DNA of 64,000 bases from Blasia pusilla (GCA_050084515.1 CM114273.1:27900001-27964000); one strand, 5' to 3'; positions 47,241-61,413 are shown, counted from the first letter of the stretch. Notes: a model not told the origin generated them from the sequence alone. Translations and numbers: made by a program.

Positions 47241-49313
47241 TATGACGAGAATTTTCTACAAGGCTTGGAAAAATGGAAAATCATCCAACCAAATAAATAT
47301 GTAATCTTATTTTTACTTGAAAATTGAGCTTATGCCCTCCAAAAAATATCCATTGGTATTTTTCAAACCAAATCTAACATTGTGATTTCATTTTGCGAGA
47401 AGGGGAGAGACATGTCAATATGGAGAAGAAGGGGAGAGGAGAGATGGTGCTTAGTGAGGTAGTTGGACAACAAGAATATTTTTTCCTCTATGAATTCAGT
47501 AAACATAGATTCAGCTCGTGTTTTAACTTTTAGTAAACATCATTTTATTCCAATAGCCCCTTTTGTTCCACTCCATATGAAAATTACAACAAAATGAAGT
47601 TGTTCTTAGTTATGTGGATAGAAACCCACATATTTTATAGGTACATAGATCTCTCTTTGCTTGAATATCCAAATCTATCTTCTTACATATGTTCCACTAC
47701 ACGTTAGTATCATCATGGTTCACCCAATCTCAATTTAGCCAATAAAGATATGAACTTAGAATGGATGCACACACTTTTTTCTTCTCCATTGTGGCAATAT
47801 GGTTTATGATCAGATGTTACAATTTTTAGTCATTGCAAATAAATCACTTTTATGCATTATATTTGGGTTTGTGTTGACTTCATGAGCCGAGAATTGGCTA
47901 TTCTCTACTCTCAAGCTAGCTGGGTGATCATTTCGCAGACATAATTTAGCAAGTGTGGGGGTTGGGGGGGCATAGAAATCCCTATGAGAATTAAGATTAG
48001 AGAATTTGGAGCTCACTCGCTCATTGTTAATCTTAGTAACATGGATGCATCCTTGATTTTCCCTTGTAATATCCAAGTCTCCCTTCACTATGAGAAGGGT
48101 TGTGTTGGGGATGTTCAAAGAGATTGGAGCTCATTATTCTTTCGCTGTTAATCCTTTTAGCATGGAGACACCAATTGTTTTCCCCTTGAGTTACCTAAGT
48201 CTCTTCACCATGGAAGTGGTTTTGGCATGCCTATGAAATTCCTAGTGCTTATGTGAAAATCCCCTTGAAGCTACTTTCCAAGAATGATCCATTTCCAGGC
48301 TAAAATATGAACTACCACTTGACCAGAACTGGCTTAAAACATCCTTCAAGGCGTAGCTTTTGTCAATCCTACCCCTGCAAGGACACTACTTTAGCAGGTT
48401 TACTTGCTATGCAACATGGCGAAGCACTAGTGTCGAAATCTCAACAGCCGCCCTTCAATTTTGAGAATGGATGGCTACAGCATGGTTGGTGTCAAATGCA
48501 TAAATTGAAGTCAGGAATTTGCTGGAATGGTCATTACTGTTTTCTGATACTCCATCAATCCAAAAGGCATCTCAGGTGAGAACAGACATAAATCTAATAT
48601 CCTATACTTCAGATTCAGAGTGATGGATTCTTTCTTTGCATTAAACGGTTTAGATATTAGTCCTGCACTACTTATAAAAGTCACCTTCAGTCTAGGTATG
48701 AGTCCTGCACTCCTTATAAAGTCACCTTCAGTCGGTCTACCTCCAAGCATTAGATCCATAATTGCCATCCAAGATCCTCTCTTTACATTAAAGAAGCGGG
48801 AGAGAAATGTACCCAACCGACCCTCTTTGAAATACGATTTTTTTTCAGCTTAACAGAAGAGGGAATCGAAAAACGTATTTAGATTCACATTCCGATCCCC
48901 CTCCACGGTATATAGCTGTGAGATAACAGAAAAGTCATAGGAATGAACAGAATCTTTACAGCCTTTCTTGCTCCATTGATAGGACCCTTGCCTTTATGCA
49001 GGCATAATAGTACAATAGCTAAGTGGTATTTGAAAAGATTATGAAAGCTGCTATCCCACTTACAATTTCTGTACACGTGAAAGGTGAGCAAAATTCTGCT
49101 TCATTACAAGTCGCCCGACTGAACTACCTACCCATACCTACCGACACAATCTCAATTCCTCACAGTAGTCCTAGAGTGCTGCTAAATGTCAAAAAATGAC
49201 CATACAATTACACTATCTGATCTAGATAATTTGTGCAATCTATGGGGTGTATGCTTGAGTTCCCCTGCCTGGGGATTCACAAATGAAATTAATGTACAAA
49301 CCTTTTGAATTGT
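47241..49313. other. No gene recognised
   Basis: Downstream flank of copia element 1 and of the 3' end of the NEMP gene. A pair of near-identical segments, AGTCCTGCACTACTTATAAA and AGTCCTGCACTCCTTATAAA (about 48660 and 48702), shows a short local duplication. No conserved protein was seen. Confidence 0.4.
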
Positions 49314-52300
49314 CTACCGTCTTCTAAAGAACCCACGCCCAGAATTGATTTCTTCGAGGTTGGCAGTCCTCTCGATTTCTTCATCCAGCCGCTCTGCTCG
49401 ATGTTCATATGGGGACACATAAAACCTGTGTGTGTTTGCATTTTTCCAATCCGCAAACTCTTTCGACCTCTCAAGCTCTTTCACTGCTTTGTAGGTGTAC
49501 TCCTTAGTGGTTTCTTCATACTCATGTTTGCTGATAGGCTTGAATGCAGGCGAGTTGTGGAATGTGGAAACGAAAGTTTCATCAGTCTTCGTGTATCTTT
49601 TCCTCCTTGGTCCTGATTTACATAAAGCAGGAAGAAATCTCCTTGTCAGGGAAAAGACATGCTATTCAAGATCCATCACCTTTGTGTTACACCCTAGTTC
49701 CCCCAGACTGACCAGTAAATAGATTTATAAAAACTGTCTTGGATGAATTAGATGTTCCACAAGGTCTGATATGTGGGTGCTTTACTCATCTATTACCCAA
49801 CCTTCAAGCACCACCGATTGGGCTGTCCGCAAACATCATTTTGTACAGCGCTGGTAGCAAAGAAGTTCCTCACTGGTGGCTAAAAGATAATCACAGAAAT
49901 TGTCTTTACTCAACTGGCATGACCTGAAGATGGAGAATTGATGAAGTGATTTATTTGTGGAGATAAACAGACTACTCCCTAAGTAGGAGTAATCACGGCC
50001 TTGTGCACCTCAAATTTTGAAGATGCAAAGCAGTGCCTATTCAAAATTTGGTGATGGAACCCTCACGGCAGTTCCATCACCAAAGACCCAAAAGATTAGA
50101 ACAGAAAAACTGTACTCATTTAGTAGTGCCTCTTATAGCCTTGTGGCCATCAACTCCGTGCCCTGGTTGGATGCTGCTAGATACTGGGATAGGTGGAGAG
50201 GGAGAGGTTACAAAAGTAACACATGCGAGAGGGACTCTCTCATATGGTGGGAGTGGTTACCATTGAGTGTTGGTATCCAGGTATGAGCTAAGAAGCTCTT
50301 CAGCACCATCTACCTACTGAACTGGGATCCCCAAATGATACTACTTCCCAGTGCAGCAGCTTTAGGAAATGAATCTATGCTACTGGGCATCTGTTGCTAT
50401 AGACTGTTGTACTCATTAAGTACTGCTTAACCCGGCTTTGTGGAAACAGATCCTGCATCCTAGTTGGATAGTGCTACAGAAATGAACAGGTCCAGAGGAG
50501 GAAGAAGTGGAGAAAGTAACATATCATAGGAGGGAGTCTTATAGAGTGTGAGTGATGTACATGCAGAGTGTTAGCATGGAGTTTCCACGTATAAGGCAAG
50601 GAACTCTTTTACTGTCTCCCTTACTGATGGTATCCCTCAATAGACGCAATTTTGAGGAGAGAGAAAGACCTGGTGTTGAGCCTTCAGAAATTGGAGGATC
50701 ACAAAGCTGAGCATTTTGGACCAGAGTATCTGTGCCAGGTAGTCTTCTCAGTGCATCCATCTGTGCTGGAGTCATGTAGGATTTCTTATGCTTCCGGGGT
50801 GACTGGAACGAAACACCCTTTCCTATCAAGGGTCTGCAAAAGAAATGAACATTAAGGAGTATCAGAAGAGATTTGATAATAACAATATCAGATCTAGAGC
50901 TGACTCAAAAAAACGCAACTAATTGAGAGAGCTTGAACTCACTCTGTTGTCCAAATATCTTGTAGATACTCCCAAAGATCGAGCAACGATACCCGGACAT
51001 TCAAGATCACATACGCCAAAGCTGATCCTCCCATGAGGGCCAGTATCATGAAAACTGGATCATTTGAGGTCTGTCCCAAACGTGACCTTGTCAGCAATGA
51101 CATAGAATCTTTCAATTAAAAGCAAAAACCCTTTCAGATATTGAACACAGAGTAATTCCACACAGTAAAACAAGAATGAAACCAGTGCATTTCTCAGTTC
51201 TTGACTTGCTCACATGGTGACATAATTACCTGGAGAAGAGAAACAGAACCCACTACTCGGATAGCCCATTTCACGAATCTTGCTGTTCCATCATCTATAT
51301 TCCCATCCTCAGCAATCACAAGCTTGCGAACACCCCAGTAGCCCAGCCACGCCCCAAGCAGTCCAACAGCTACTCCCATAAAAACGGCCACCTGTGAATC
51401 ATGGTCAAATTCAAGTGTAAGAAAGGGCTGGTTGTGACATACAAAATAACCCAAATCAGAACGTAGTCAACTTGCATCCCCCTGGTTGCCATCATAGCCA
51501 AATCAGAAGCAAGACCAGACCATAACGAGGTACAAGATTCATAACTTTTGCCAAACCAATGAGTGCTGAACCAGAGAATGTACGAAATCTTCTCATGAGA
51601 AAGAGGTGAGGAAAATTGCTTGAATGCTCACAGGGTTGTACATGTCTTCGCTGAATCCCAACTCCGACAAGACAGAAGAAACAAGGCCACCAAAATAATG
51701 GATGATAACTGATCCAAGGCCTATCTGGAACAATGTTGCAACAAACACCGTTTGCCATCAGTGCCCAACTATTCATTAAATATTCACAATTAGCAGAAAA
51801 GAGCATTGAATGAGCACCCAGATGTCCAAAAGTGAAGGTGGATGATGGGGTGATATTTACCATAGAGCCGTACAGAAAGATATACAAAGAACTTTTGCGT
51901 CCTGCTGGGAGTAACTTCATGGTCTGCAGTGGTGGTAGCAAAAATGAATTTGATTTGAATTACAAAGAATATCAATAAAGTAACAAAAAAATTCACATGT
52001 TTTAAGTTTAAGTACACAAGATCCCACTTTGACCATTACATGAGAATGGGGAGCCCTCGTCTGCAGACCACATAAGACAAAACTACTGGCTTTAGTTTGC
52101 TGGATCATACTTGGTGCTGGTACTTTGACTAGAAAGGGTTGGGCATTGCTCGGCATTTAAAAATTTCAATGAGACAGCAAGTTAAAATTCAGTCAGTTGG
52201 TTTTGAGAATTACTGAGGATGCTGAATGATACCTGGTAAGCAATCACCAGAACAACCATCAGTATCCCCAAAGTCATTGCTGTCGTGTAGTAGAATGGCA

Positions 52301-53886
52301 CCCATCCACTTACTATTGGTGCCAAAACAAGGAGGGTCACGCCCATAGCTAGGCAGACCAGCCGATACGCACTTCTCTCTGCAACAAATTAAATACACAT
52401 TTGAAAAATGAAAGGTACGTCCCCAAAACCCTACAACACTGAACAAGACGAAAACACTAGGTGTTCCAAACACTCGTCTGGATAATGATGTATCAAGACA
52501 ATAAGCACTGTAAGAGGTGACAGAGTTTCTCAATACAAGAGTCCATATTCATACCATCATGCACTGAGACAGTGATTTTGAGATCTGTCAGGGGTCCAGA
52601 GATTCGGACATCCATGAACTTTGTCTCAAATGGAGACATGGAAAAACTCGAATGTCCTGACTTTTCAATAGTTCGCCAACTTTCCTTCTCACATTGAGCT
52701 AGCCCCATAATCCCATTACTGCAACATGAAAGAATTCCAGGAACACTTAGACTGATGTTGATGACTTTCATCACGTTCTCTGGAATGAACACTCTACCAT
52801 GTGCCTCTCTGTCCCTATATGCATTGAAAAAACATAGAATCCACTTGAAGTAGAAACTTAAAATTCGAGCAGCAACAAACAGGATAAAAAAGTACAACGG
52901 TAGAAAACTTGATAAGGATGACCCACCGATGAAAACACACGTCAATTTGACCTCCGCCCCATCCAAAACGACTGGTAACTGTCTCAATTTTCACTCTAAA
53001 TGTATGGTGGAACTTCTCCACATGCTGTAATCTGGACAAGCCCTGAATACGTAGGCGAGTGGCTGCCACTAAAGCACCGGGATTCATTCCAGGAGAATCC
53101 TCCACAAGTACGTCAAGGGAGGCTGGATCCAATGTGACGGACAAATTCACTCCTACCTCTGCAAAACGTAATTTTCGTTAGCATGCCACCTGTCACATCA
53201 CCGAAACGTACTGCCGAAACAATATTCCGAAAACAGTTCAGATTCTCCCATCCCACTCGGTTGATAAATTTATTACAAATTGAAGACACTTTGTGATAGC
53301 TGTGTGAGAGGGCGTTAACAAACAGCGTGCCGCGAAGAAGATATGAGCCATTAGCTACAACAGGATATATGTCTGTCAACCTAATTTCTTGCGAAATCAT
53401 TGAATTGAGTTCAGAAAATTGGAAGCAATGATTGACAAATCATGCAAATATCTGAGAGAAAAGATCCACTGCTGATATTCAGAGTTCTGGGGAAAAGAAG
53501 AAGATCCATGAATTACAGCGGAGTTCGAGTTTTCCCGGCTGTCGACTTCTGTGGCTAGAACACAATGCTTTGTTGACCAATGCGGTCACAATTACTCAGT
53601 CTTTAGGACAAAACATGATTTTCAGTTTGCGGCTGCAGAGCGAAACTCTACAACTATGATAGACTCCCATTTTTTAACCGATAGAGATTACCAAGTCTTC
53701 AAGAAGGCTGTCTACACCAGCAATGGTACTCATGGATGTTTGGGAGCTAAATGGAAGTAGGTCCTCTGCAAGCGCACCTCTTATTGTGGCAAACGGACTT
53801 ATATTCAAGGCGCCCGCCGGGATAAGGTAGAGGACGCAGACCAGAAATCCGAAAAACACCCGCATAGCCACCAGCTTCAACTCCAT
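49314..53886 (-). CDS. Nuclear envelope membrane protein, NEMP/PNET2-like (DUF2215), ten exons
   Basis: Inner-nuclear-membrane protein of the NEMP (TMEM194) family, which links envelope and chromatin. Exons, minus strand: 53692-53886, 52927-53156, 52555-52718, 52233-52378, 51861-51923, 51632-51724, 51230-51391, 50943-51070, 50625-50833 and 49314-49612. All introns are GT-AG and phases agree, giving 562 residues. MELKLVAMRVFFGFLVCVLY is a signal peptide. The lumenal region has GALVAATRLRIQGLSRL, QIDVCFHRNGIMGLAQCEKE and SFSMSPFETKFMDVRI, as in plant NEMP proteins. Five membrane segments follow (about residues 200-335), including MKLLPAGRKSSLYIFLYGSM and GLLGAWLGYWGVRKLVIAED. The C-terminal nucleoplasmic tail ends RFYVSPYEHRAERLDEEIER...GFFRRR. 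The second-exon acceptor (CAGAG then GTA) was chosen by phase; an extra small exon within the 534-bp first intron is not excluded. Confidence 0.9.
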
Positions 53887-55608
53887 TCGGGCTCGTTAAA
53901 TCGCTACAACCTCAAAAATTCTCATGACAGGACTCGTTCACCACAGCACGATAAATAATGCGTCAACCGCTCCCCTTGAAAAAAGAAAAAGTCTCCCAAA
54001 ACTCCCTCTCTCTCCTCCGATGCTAGACCGTCATAATCTTTTAGGGAGCATAATAACTTCTCCGCTATCGCCAAGGAACATGACAGACATCGGGACGGAT
54101 ATATCCATGCAGCAAGCTCAAGGGACCTTCTTATCCGTCAAATCTCCTCCCCGTGCGCACGAACTCGCTCCGATTCCACCGCGGGCAGAGGAAGCAACAA
54201 CAGACGGGGGGGTGGGTAAAAAAAAAACGCAACGCAGCCGCAGAGGTCGCGAATTTGCACAGCACAAGAGGAATCAACCCCCGCTGTCTGCCATCGGTCG
54301 AGTTCCCTCCAGAGCCGTTGAGAAAAGAGAGTCTATCGTATTGACCCCTCCCTTTCCCCGTTCTCTCCGCTTCCGCTCTTCGCTCTCTTTGTTTGGGCCG
54401 AAGAAATGGAAGAGGAACTCTGCTACAACTCCGTCGCGGATCTCGTTACACAACCTTCAGTGATTGGAACGGAGGTCTCGTGCTCCGTTATAATCCTCTC
54501 TGAATAGGGGATTATGAGCCGTCAGATGGATGATCGGAAGGCCCTAAGACGCAGTTGCGCTGCAGTAATAAATCCAGAGTTACAGATAAGGCTGACCTTC
54601 ATCGTCGGCTCTCCGAGTCTTGTGAGTTCGTTCGGCTCTCACCTAACTACAGTACAACGTATAGTCTACATCCATACACGTCAGCAGAACTTAGCGGATA
54701 CACTGACGACTCGCGGGATATCAGTAGCATCTGATGGATATTGAGAAAATCCTCCGTTTAGGGGATTTTCTGTAACTGAAGTTGTGTGTTATTAGAATCG
54801 AAGAGGTACTCGGGTGGCGGCCATGGCTTCGGACCTACGGAACATATTTGAAAATCTCGTCTTCCGAAGGTCTGCCTAATCTCATCCCAAAATCCCAATT
54901 TACTTTCGGAATCGTGCTCCGCCGCATGAAGTTAGGGAGCGGGCGGAAGACAGAAAAGCTGTGCGGCGGCAGAGAGGGAAGCGAGGAATGTTGGGAACAA
55001 GAAGAAGGTGAGAAATCTTGCGCTCTGTAGATGAAACGGTGAAACACGGATGGTTTAGGAAGAGCCCTGTGCGTTTAGGAAGAGGATAGCATTCCATGTC
55101 GGAGAGCTGTTGCGGGAACCTTAGTTCTCTGTATGGAGATGGTGGATATTGCGGCGAACGTGACTAATGCCAAAGCAGTTGCAGTCACACTCTGGTCCAA
55201 TCGCTGATTCCACTATTTTCTTCTTCAATTCCTTCGTCCGTTTGCGAAAGAGAGCAATAGAAGATAGGATTGGGGGAAGATGGATGATTGGTTGGACAGT
55301 CCTGGAATCTCTCCTCATATGACCTCAGTAGGCTGCTCCACTGCCCGGTTTCGTAAGACGAATGATCGCTTCCGAAGTTGCTGGTAACGGATACTGAGGG
55401 AACTCCCAGGTTGCACCACTCGCTCGTGATAAGGGCCAGAATGAGCTTGCAGTTCTGGCGACAGCTTTCAGATTGGGCTTATTAGTTTCTCTAGAAGCCT
55501 TACCTTTCTCTTGATGTCACGCATTGGAATCTCGCAGGTTACGAAAATGATCCGAAGTGCATTTAGCCTTCCATCGAAAGAAAAAAAAAACGTGGGAGCT
55601 CGACGTCC
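53887..55608. other. NEMP upstream region and intergenic DNA
   Basis: Pyrimidine-rich sequence just upstream of the NEMP start is a probable promoter/5' UTR. A plus-strand frame of 179 codons (53924-54463) begins 38 bp from the NEMP ATG, but it is Pro/Ser/Arg-rich without recognisable domains. Two small hairpins occur, ATAATCC...GGATTAT (about 54490-54516) and GAAAATCC...GGATTTTC (about 54744-54769). The copia element begins at 55609. Confidence 0.4.
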
Positions 55609-57316
55609 CGAGAAAACGATTGACCAGCAGAAGTATCTCCTGGTACAAAGTCAGAGCTAGCATTAGTTAGACCATCCATGATTTCAACTTGTACACAATC
55701 AACAAATCAATTCCTATCTCTATTGCCAAATCATAGCCCTACCATGATGTGACTCTTCTTACCATCTAAGAGATACTAAAAAGAATTCTACACTGTCGCG
55801 ACCCTCATAACCAAACAACACCAAATACGCGCCAAGCGAAACATCAGAACTCAAAGGAACTCACGTCGCGAGGTTTGTGCTTTGGAGAGGCGTTTGGAAG
55901 AGTCTCTTGGAAAAGTCTAAGAGACGAAACGCGGAACACAGTTGTGCGTTTCATGCGTTAGTGGTCGCGACCAAGAAACCTAGACCAAACGCGAGCCGAG
56001 ACTTGAGATGAGTTGAGTCTTGGAGGTTGGTTGCCAAAGAGGTGAGAACCAGTTTGGAACACGGCTAGCGTTTGGGAGAATCTGACTGTGTTTAGGACCA
56101 TAACGTTGAGCTCCAAGATGCGTTCTGGACAAGTAAGGGCGCGTTGGAAAGCTGATCTTGAGACGTTTCCAACGCACCAAAGATCTCAGCAAACGATAAG
56201 TACAGGCTGAGATATTGACCTAAAAACGATTCAGAGAGCAATCGGGTTGAGGGCCCAGTTGAGGGGCCGGGTGTCTTTCCTAAATGTAGGGGCCCCGGAG
56301 ATCCCCAGAAGTACTAGTAAGGGGAGTACCTTCTCTGAGATGTCTCGGGAAACGAAACCCCACTTTGGGCGCCAAACGGCGTTTGAGGCACGGATGAAAC
56401 GGGAGTTTGCGCGAAACCCAAACCCAAACCTGATCCAAGGGAGTGGACTTTATACGCCACACTTGGATTCCAACCGAGATTCACCGTGCGAGTCTTGGTG
56501 AGGAACTCATTGGATGTTCATCGGACAGTTGGAACCGCTAGGCGCGAAACGCCGTTTCAGGTTCCTGAACCGACCAGAAAGTCTGTCCCAAGTCTTTCGA
56601 GACTTGTCCGTGTTGGAAACCGCGAAACTAGGAAGGTTGAGCTTGAAGAGAGAGTCCGAGACGAGAACTCGGAAAGTAATCCCGCTGATTGATCCAAGAC
56701 CCGACTAACCGAAGTGCGTGTTTGGATGCAGATCAGCGTTGAGAGCGTGACCTACTGAACGCACGCTTCCGCAACAAACAAGATTAACGTTCAAGGAGAG
56801 TAGGCGCACAACATACACAGTCACACCTTGCACTCACACTACAGGTCCTCACATGTCACCAGCTCAGAGATCAGACATGGCTCACCATTGAGCACAAACA
56901 ATCTCCATCAGCATACTAGATAAAACAACCTGACTTCCAGTGAGGCTTTAGCAAGCACAGCAATTAGCCTCAATCCCCTCTTCCTACTCTCTGATCACTC
57001 TGCAGCAGGACCAAGAGCCTCAGAAGTCCTCACCAAAAGTGTGCATGCTGTAGAATTTACTTATGCTCTCTAAACAGAGACATTATATACATGAGGGTGA
57101 GTATTTCTGGCCCTTAGATCTTCTTGAACAGATCCATACCCTACATAACAGATGGTGGCTAGCCCTAACTCGAGAATTGTCCTAATTCAAGGTTACCCTA
57201 AAAAGATAAAGGAACACTAAGTTATCTCTAGCTAACTAAATTAGTATCCAACTAAGTTAGTATTTGACTAACAACTTTTAGGGCATGACTAAACTAGATA
57301 TTAACAAATTTCAACA
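55609..57316 (-). repeat. 3' LTR of copia element 2, split by a solo LTR
   Basis: Pieces 55609-55793 and 56816-57316 together correspond to 61414-62063. Shared landmarks: GACCAGCAGAAGTATCTCCT, GAGATACTAAAAAGAATTCT, CATGGCTCACCATTGAGCAC and ATGAGGGTGAGTATTTCTGG. Outer TG on the plus strand has become CG (55609-55610). Confidence 0.9.
55794..56815. mobile_element. Solo LTR, 1022 bp, with 5-bp target duplication TACAC
   Basis: TACAC (55789-55793) then TGTCGCGACCCTC at the left; GTAGGCGCACAACA then TACAC (56816-56820) at the right. The uninterrupted copy at 61,570 reads TTCTACACAGTCAC, confirming a clean insertion. TG...CA ends and no coding content indicate a solo LTR. The TGTCGCGACC start is typical of plant Ty3/gypsy LTRs. 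It contains GAAACG/GCGTTT-rich text and no relative elsewhere in the window. Confidence 0.9.
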
Positions 57317-60300
57317 CTCCCTCTTAATGAGAGTTTAGAGTAATGCCCATCATAGATATACACTTTCTATGTTTGTCTGTGTGTGAGGTTTGGTCGTCGA
57401 GGACATCAGCTGCCATATTCTCTGTTGGGCAGTAAACCAAGGAGATTTCTCTTCCTATCATTTCTCGTACAAAGTGATGTTTGATGTCAATATGTTTTGT
57501 TCTAGGATGATGAACAGGATTTTTGCTTAATGCAATACTTCCTTTGTTGTCAACCTGTAGGGATGTAGGAGTCATCTGTTCATATCCAAGATTATTCAAT
57601 AAGCTCCTTAATCAGATCACCTCCCGAGCAACAAGAGAAAGCGCCATGAACTCGCCTCGTTGTAGAGAGTGCAACAGATTCTTTGTTTCTTCTTGCACTA
57701 GGTGATCATCCCTCCACTTAACAAGAAGACATATCCACTTGTTGATCTTCTTCTTTCGTCAAGTATCATCTCCCCAACTTGCATTTGAAAACCCTTCCAA
57801 GATTGGTCCATTTTCTTGATGCCTGTATTCCAAGTATGTTCTTGTTGTGCCACGCAAATATATCGAGTACTCTCTTTAGACATTTCCAATGTTCTATTGT
57901 AGGTTTCTTTGGTGTACTGGCTAAGACACCAATGGATATGCTATGTCCGCTGCATGACCATAGCAAACATCAATGACCCTACAACACTTTGATATAGTGC
58001 TTGCAAATTGTCAACCTTTTCAATTGAAATTCCCATATCTTTCTTTGAGTTTGCAGCCAAGATCTAGGGGTGTTGATACATGCTTACAATCTTCCATGTT
58101 GTACCTGATCAAGATACTCTCTACATACTTTTCTTGACTCAATCGAATCCAGCTCTCTTCCCGATTTCTCTCAATATGAATCCCAAATAGCCACTTTGGA
58201 CCCGGATCAACCATCTCAAAGTTGCGACAGAGGTCTTTCTTCACTCTCTTTACAATGTCTAAGCTCCTCCTAGCATCGGAAGATCATCAACATACAATGC
58301 TATGTACATAGTGGAGTCTAAGGAGTACACTCCTTGATCTGCATTGCTACGTTGGAATCCTTTCCGATCAGGTAAGCATCCATCTTCTCATACCAAACAT
58401 CTAGGTGCTTGCTTTAGGCCATAAAGGGCTTTCTTCAAGAGACACACCTTGCTTGGATGAGTATATCCATCTGGTACCTCCATGTAGATCTCCTCTTTGA
58501 GTTCTCCATTTAAGAATGCGATCTTCACATCCATCTGTTCCACCTCCCGGATTTTTTGTTGAGTCGCTAATGCCAAGAGAACTCTAATGGATCCATACCT
58601 TGCAACAGAGCAAAGGTCTCGATAGTCTAAACCAGCCTCTCTGATTGAAGCCTTTTGCAACCAGACGTGCCTTGTACTTCAAGATCTCATTCTTTGGTCC
58701 CCTTTTTATTCTAAAGACCCATTTGCAACCAATGGTCTTTCTACCAGGTGGCAAATCTACAAACTCCCATGTCTCATTTTTCTCTAATGAGACCTTTTTT
58801 CTTCTCGCCACAAAGATGCTCCCACTTTTGTTTGAATCATTCTCGCTCATAGCCTCACTCAAAGAGTTGGGCTCTACAACTCCTTCTTCAATAGAATGAG
58901 CTTCGTTTATCCCCAACCTTTCTGAGTTTGGAAATTCTTCCAGATCTCCTTTGCTCTCGAGATCTCCTTGATCACTCCCTCTGTGGACTCATGTGCCTCT
59001 ATAACTTGCTTGGCTGCACTTCTCCTTTGGTACACCTTCATAGGCTGATATTTTCAACATGATCTTCCTCTCTTACACCTTGGGTGCAAGTATCTAATCC
59101 TCCACTACATTCTGCAAGTGTATCCTTTGATACTTCCTCCTTATCAACATCTTGATGTGAGTTTGACACTACATGGATGATTACGGGAGTGACAATGTAT
59201 GAAGTGATTCGGCACCACTCTGGTGACCATTGACTCTTTGTGCTCGAGTCTTTCCAAAACTCTTCTCATCAAAAGTCACATCATTGCTTCGAATTGCCTT
59301 GCGGGTTCTAGGATTATACAACATGTATCCTTTCAGCCCTTCTTCATACCCAACAAATATGTACTTGTCAGCCTTTGCATCTAGTTTCCTCCTTTGTGTA
59401 TCAGGGATGAGGGCATAGCCAACACAACCAAACACTTTCAATCTAGAAATGTCGGGTTTCTTACTGGACCAAAGACTCTTCCGGAGTTACATTCTTCAAG
59501 GCATTTGTGGGACCGATGTTCCTCGAGATAATTCGTTGTCATGATAGCTGCTCCCCAGAATTCTTGACCAAGCTTGGCATGTTGCAACATGCTCAAGGCT
59601 TTCTCTTGCAAGGTTCTATTCAACCGTTCGGCTACTCCATTTTGGTGGGGGTTGTCACGTGCCGTAACATCTTTTAATATCCCCTTGGCTGAGAGATATG
59701 CTTGAAAGTCTTTACTTGCATATTCTCCTCCTCCATCAGACCTAAGTCTCTTCACTCTTCGTTCAACTTGCCTCTCTATCATGTTGACAAAGATAACAAA
59801 TTTCTCTAGAACTTGAGCCTTGCTGCTTATCAGGTACACAAAGCTCTTTCTACTCTTGTCGTCTACAAATGACACAAAATAGCGTGCTCCTCCTAGTGAC
59901 TTTGAGGCATTGGTCCACACACATCGAGTGAATCAAGTCCAATAATCTTTCAGACTGTTAAGTGACCTTGGGGAGCGGGTGACTTGTGAGTTTTCCCTTG
60001 CACACAAGCCTCACAGAACTCAAGCTTCGTGACTTCTCAATCTCCACACCACATGACATTCCTGCAGAGCTCGAATGCTATGTTCGATAGGTGCCCCAAT
60101 CTGCAATGCCACAGATTCAGCAAGCTCCTATTCTTAGTGAGATTTACTGCTCCTCTGGATCACATTCCAGCAGCTTGAACAAATTTCCTTGTACCACTCC
60201 TCGGCACAAGACTTTCCCGTTTCTTTCAAGTGTGCAAGTCTGGTTTGAGTTCGAAGTGCACATCAATTCCTCGCCTCCAATAATTTCTTAATTGACAACA

Positions 60301-61412
60301 AATTTTTTTATGTAATCTGCAACATATAACACTCCATGCAAATTTTGCCATTTCATCAATTTGCTTTCATCAAAGATCAAGAAAATAGAAATCGAGCCAA
60401 CCCCTCCCACAGGACTTAACAATCCGAAGCACTTCTCACGTGATGATTACTTGCTGGTTTTATGTCCGAGAACAACTCCTCTTGATAATGAGACATGTGA
60501 TGTTGCACCGAGTCCACCCACCATCCATTGCTCCTCTTGAGATCTTTCTCACACGAGGCCATCATGAAAGAACAACAACTTTCATCATATGTGTATTCAG
60601 AGTCATCACTCCAAAGAACCTTTGCCTTATCCTTCTCCATGTAGGAGGTACTTTGCTTCTCCATCAACTTCTCTTGATTCTTGGTTTGCAGATCCACTCC
60701 TTTTAACTTTCTCTCCCCTTTTCAACTTCTTTGGACAATTGAGCAAGATGTCCCTTCTCTCGCACAAATGTAACAAGTTCGGTCTCTTTCCACTTCCTAT
60801 CCTGTTGAGCATGATTGTTTCTTCCAGAATCACCTCTCGCTTCGATCATATCTCAGGAGCTTGTTTGGTCTGATTCCCATGTAAGAAAATCGCCTCCCAG
60901 GTTTCAAAGATTGTAACCATTGTATCAAATCGAGGAGGTAAAGAGGATAGCAACAGGGTTACCTTCCATATGGGAATCAGTTCTGTCCAACTGCTTTCAC
61001 TTGTGTAGAAGTTGACTCCATTTTGGCAATGTGAGTGCAACTCTATCGTGTCACCATCCTTGTCGAGCTCAATGTCTTCCATCTTTGCATAGCTAGAGTC
61101 AAAGTGACTCCTTGTTCAAACTCTTCACTTGGACCAAATCTCCCAAGCATTGCTTATACCATCCACCAACTCCCTCATAGAGGAGTTCATGGTCTGCTTT
61201 AATAAGATAGTAGCCAACTGATTTTGCTGTCTCCAAGCAAAGTTTACCACAAGCTCTTCTAGATTGTGAGGTTTCATCTCAACGTACACCCACAACCCTT
61301 TCAGCATTAGAATGTCCATCATGGTTCTAGACCATTCTCTATAGTTCCCACCATTCAACTTCTCTACATTGCTGAAATCACTAAGGAGAAAGGTTTGGGG
61401 TGGGCCCATAAC
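57317..61412 (-). pseudogene. Copia element 2 gag-pol polyprotein (broken)
   Basis: Minus strand from 61409. Gag starts MGPPQTFLLSDFSNVEKLNG then NYREWSRTMMDILMLKGLWV (UBN2 type). The knuckle area is degraded (LCERRDILLNCPKK, about 60740). Protease reads NGWWVDSVQHHMS where D-S-G-A-T is expected (60560-60600), so its active site is damaged. Integrase: LRSDGGGEYASKDF and NPHQNGVAERLNRTLQEKAL (59438-59920). [67 protein letters not shown] (58388-58820), and VDDLPMLG near 58275. RNase H: RRRSTSGYVFLLSGGMITW and LQVDNKGSIALSKNPVHHPR (57324-57880). Frameshifts between blocks show it is inactive, but less decayed than copia element 1. Confidence 0.9.
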
Positions 61413-61413
61413 C

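Noticed and set aside
53113-53400. 95-codon frame inside NEMP intron 1 as an additional exon
   Set aside because: The direct join of exon 1 to 53156 keeps phase; the frame lacks a convincing acceptor and donor pair. Not excluded, but not included.
53924-54463. 179-codon frame divergent from NEMP
   Set aside because: No domain, low-complexity Pro/Ser/Arg content, and position in the likely NEMP promoter; treated as chance.
54480-54770. Two short hairpins as terminators or miRNA precursors
   Set aside because: Stems of 7-8 bp are expected by chance in 64 kb and have no flanking support.
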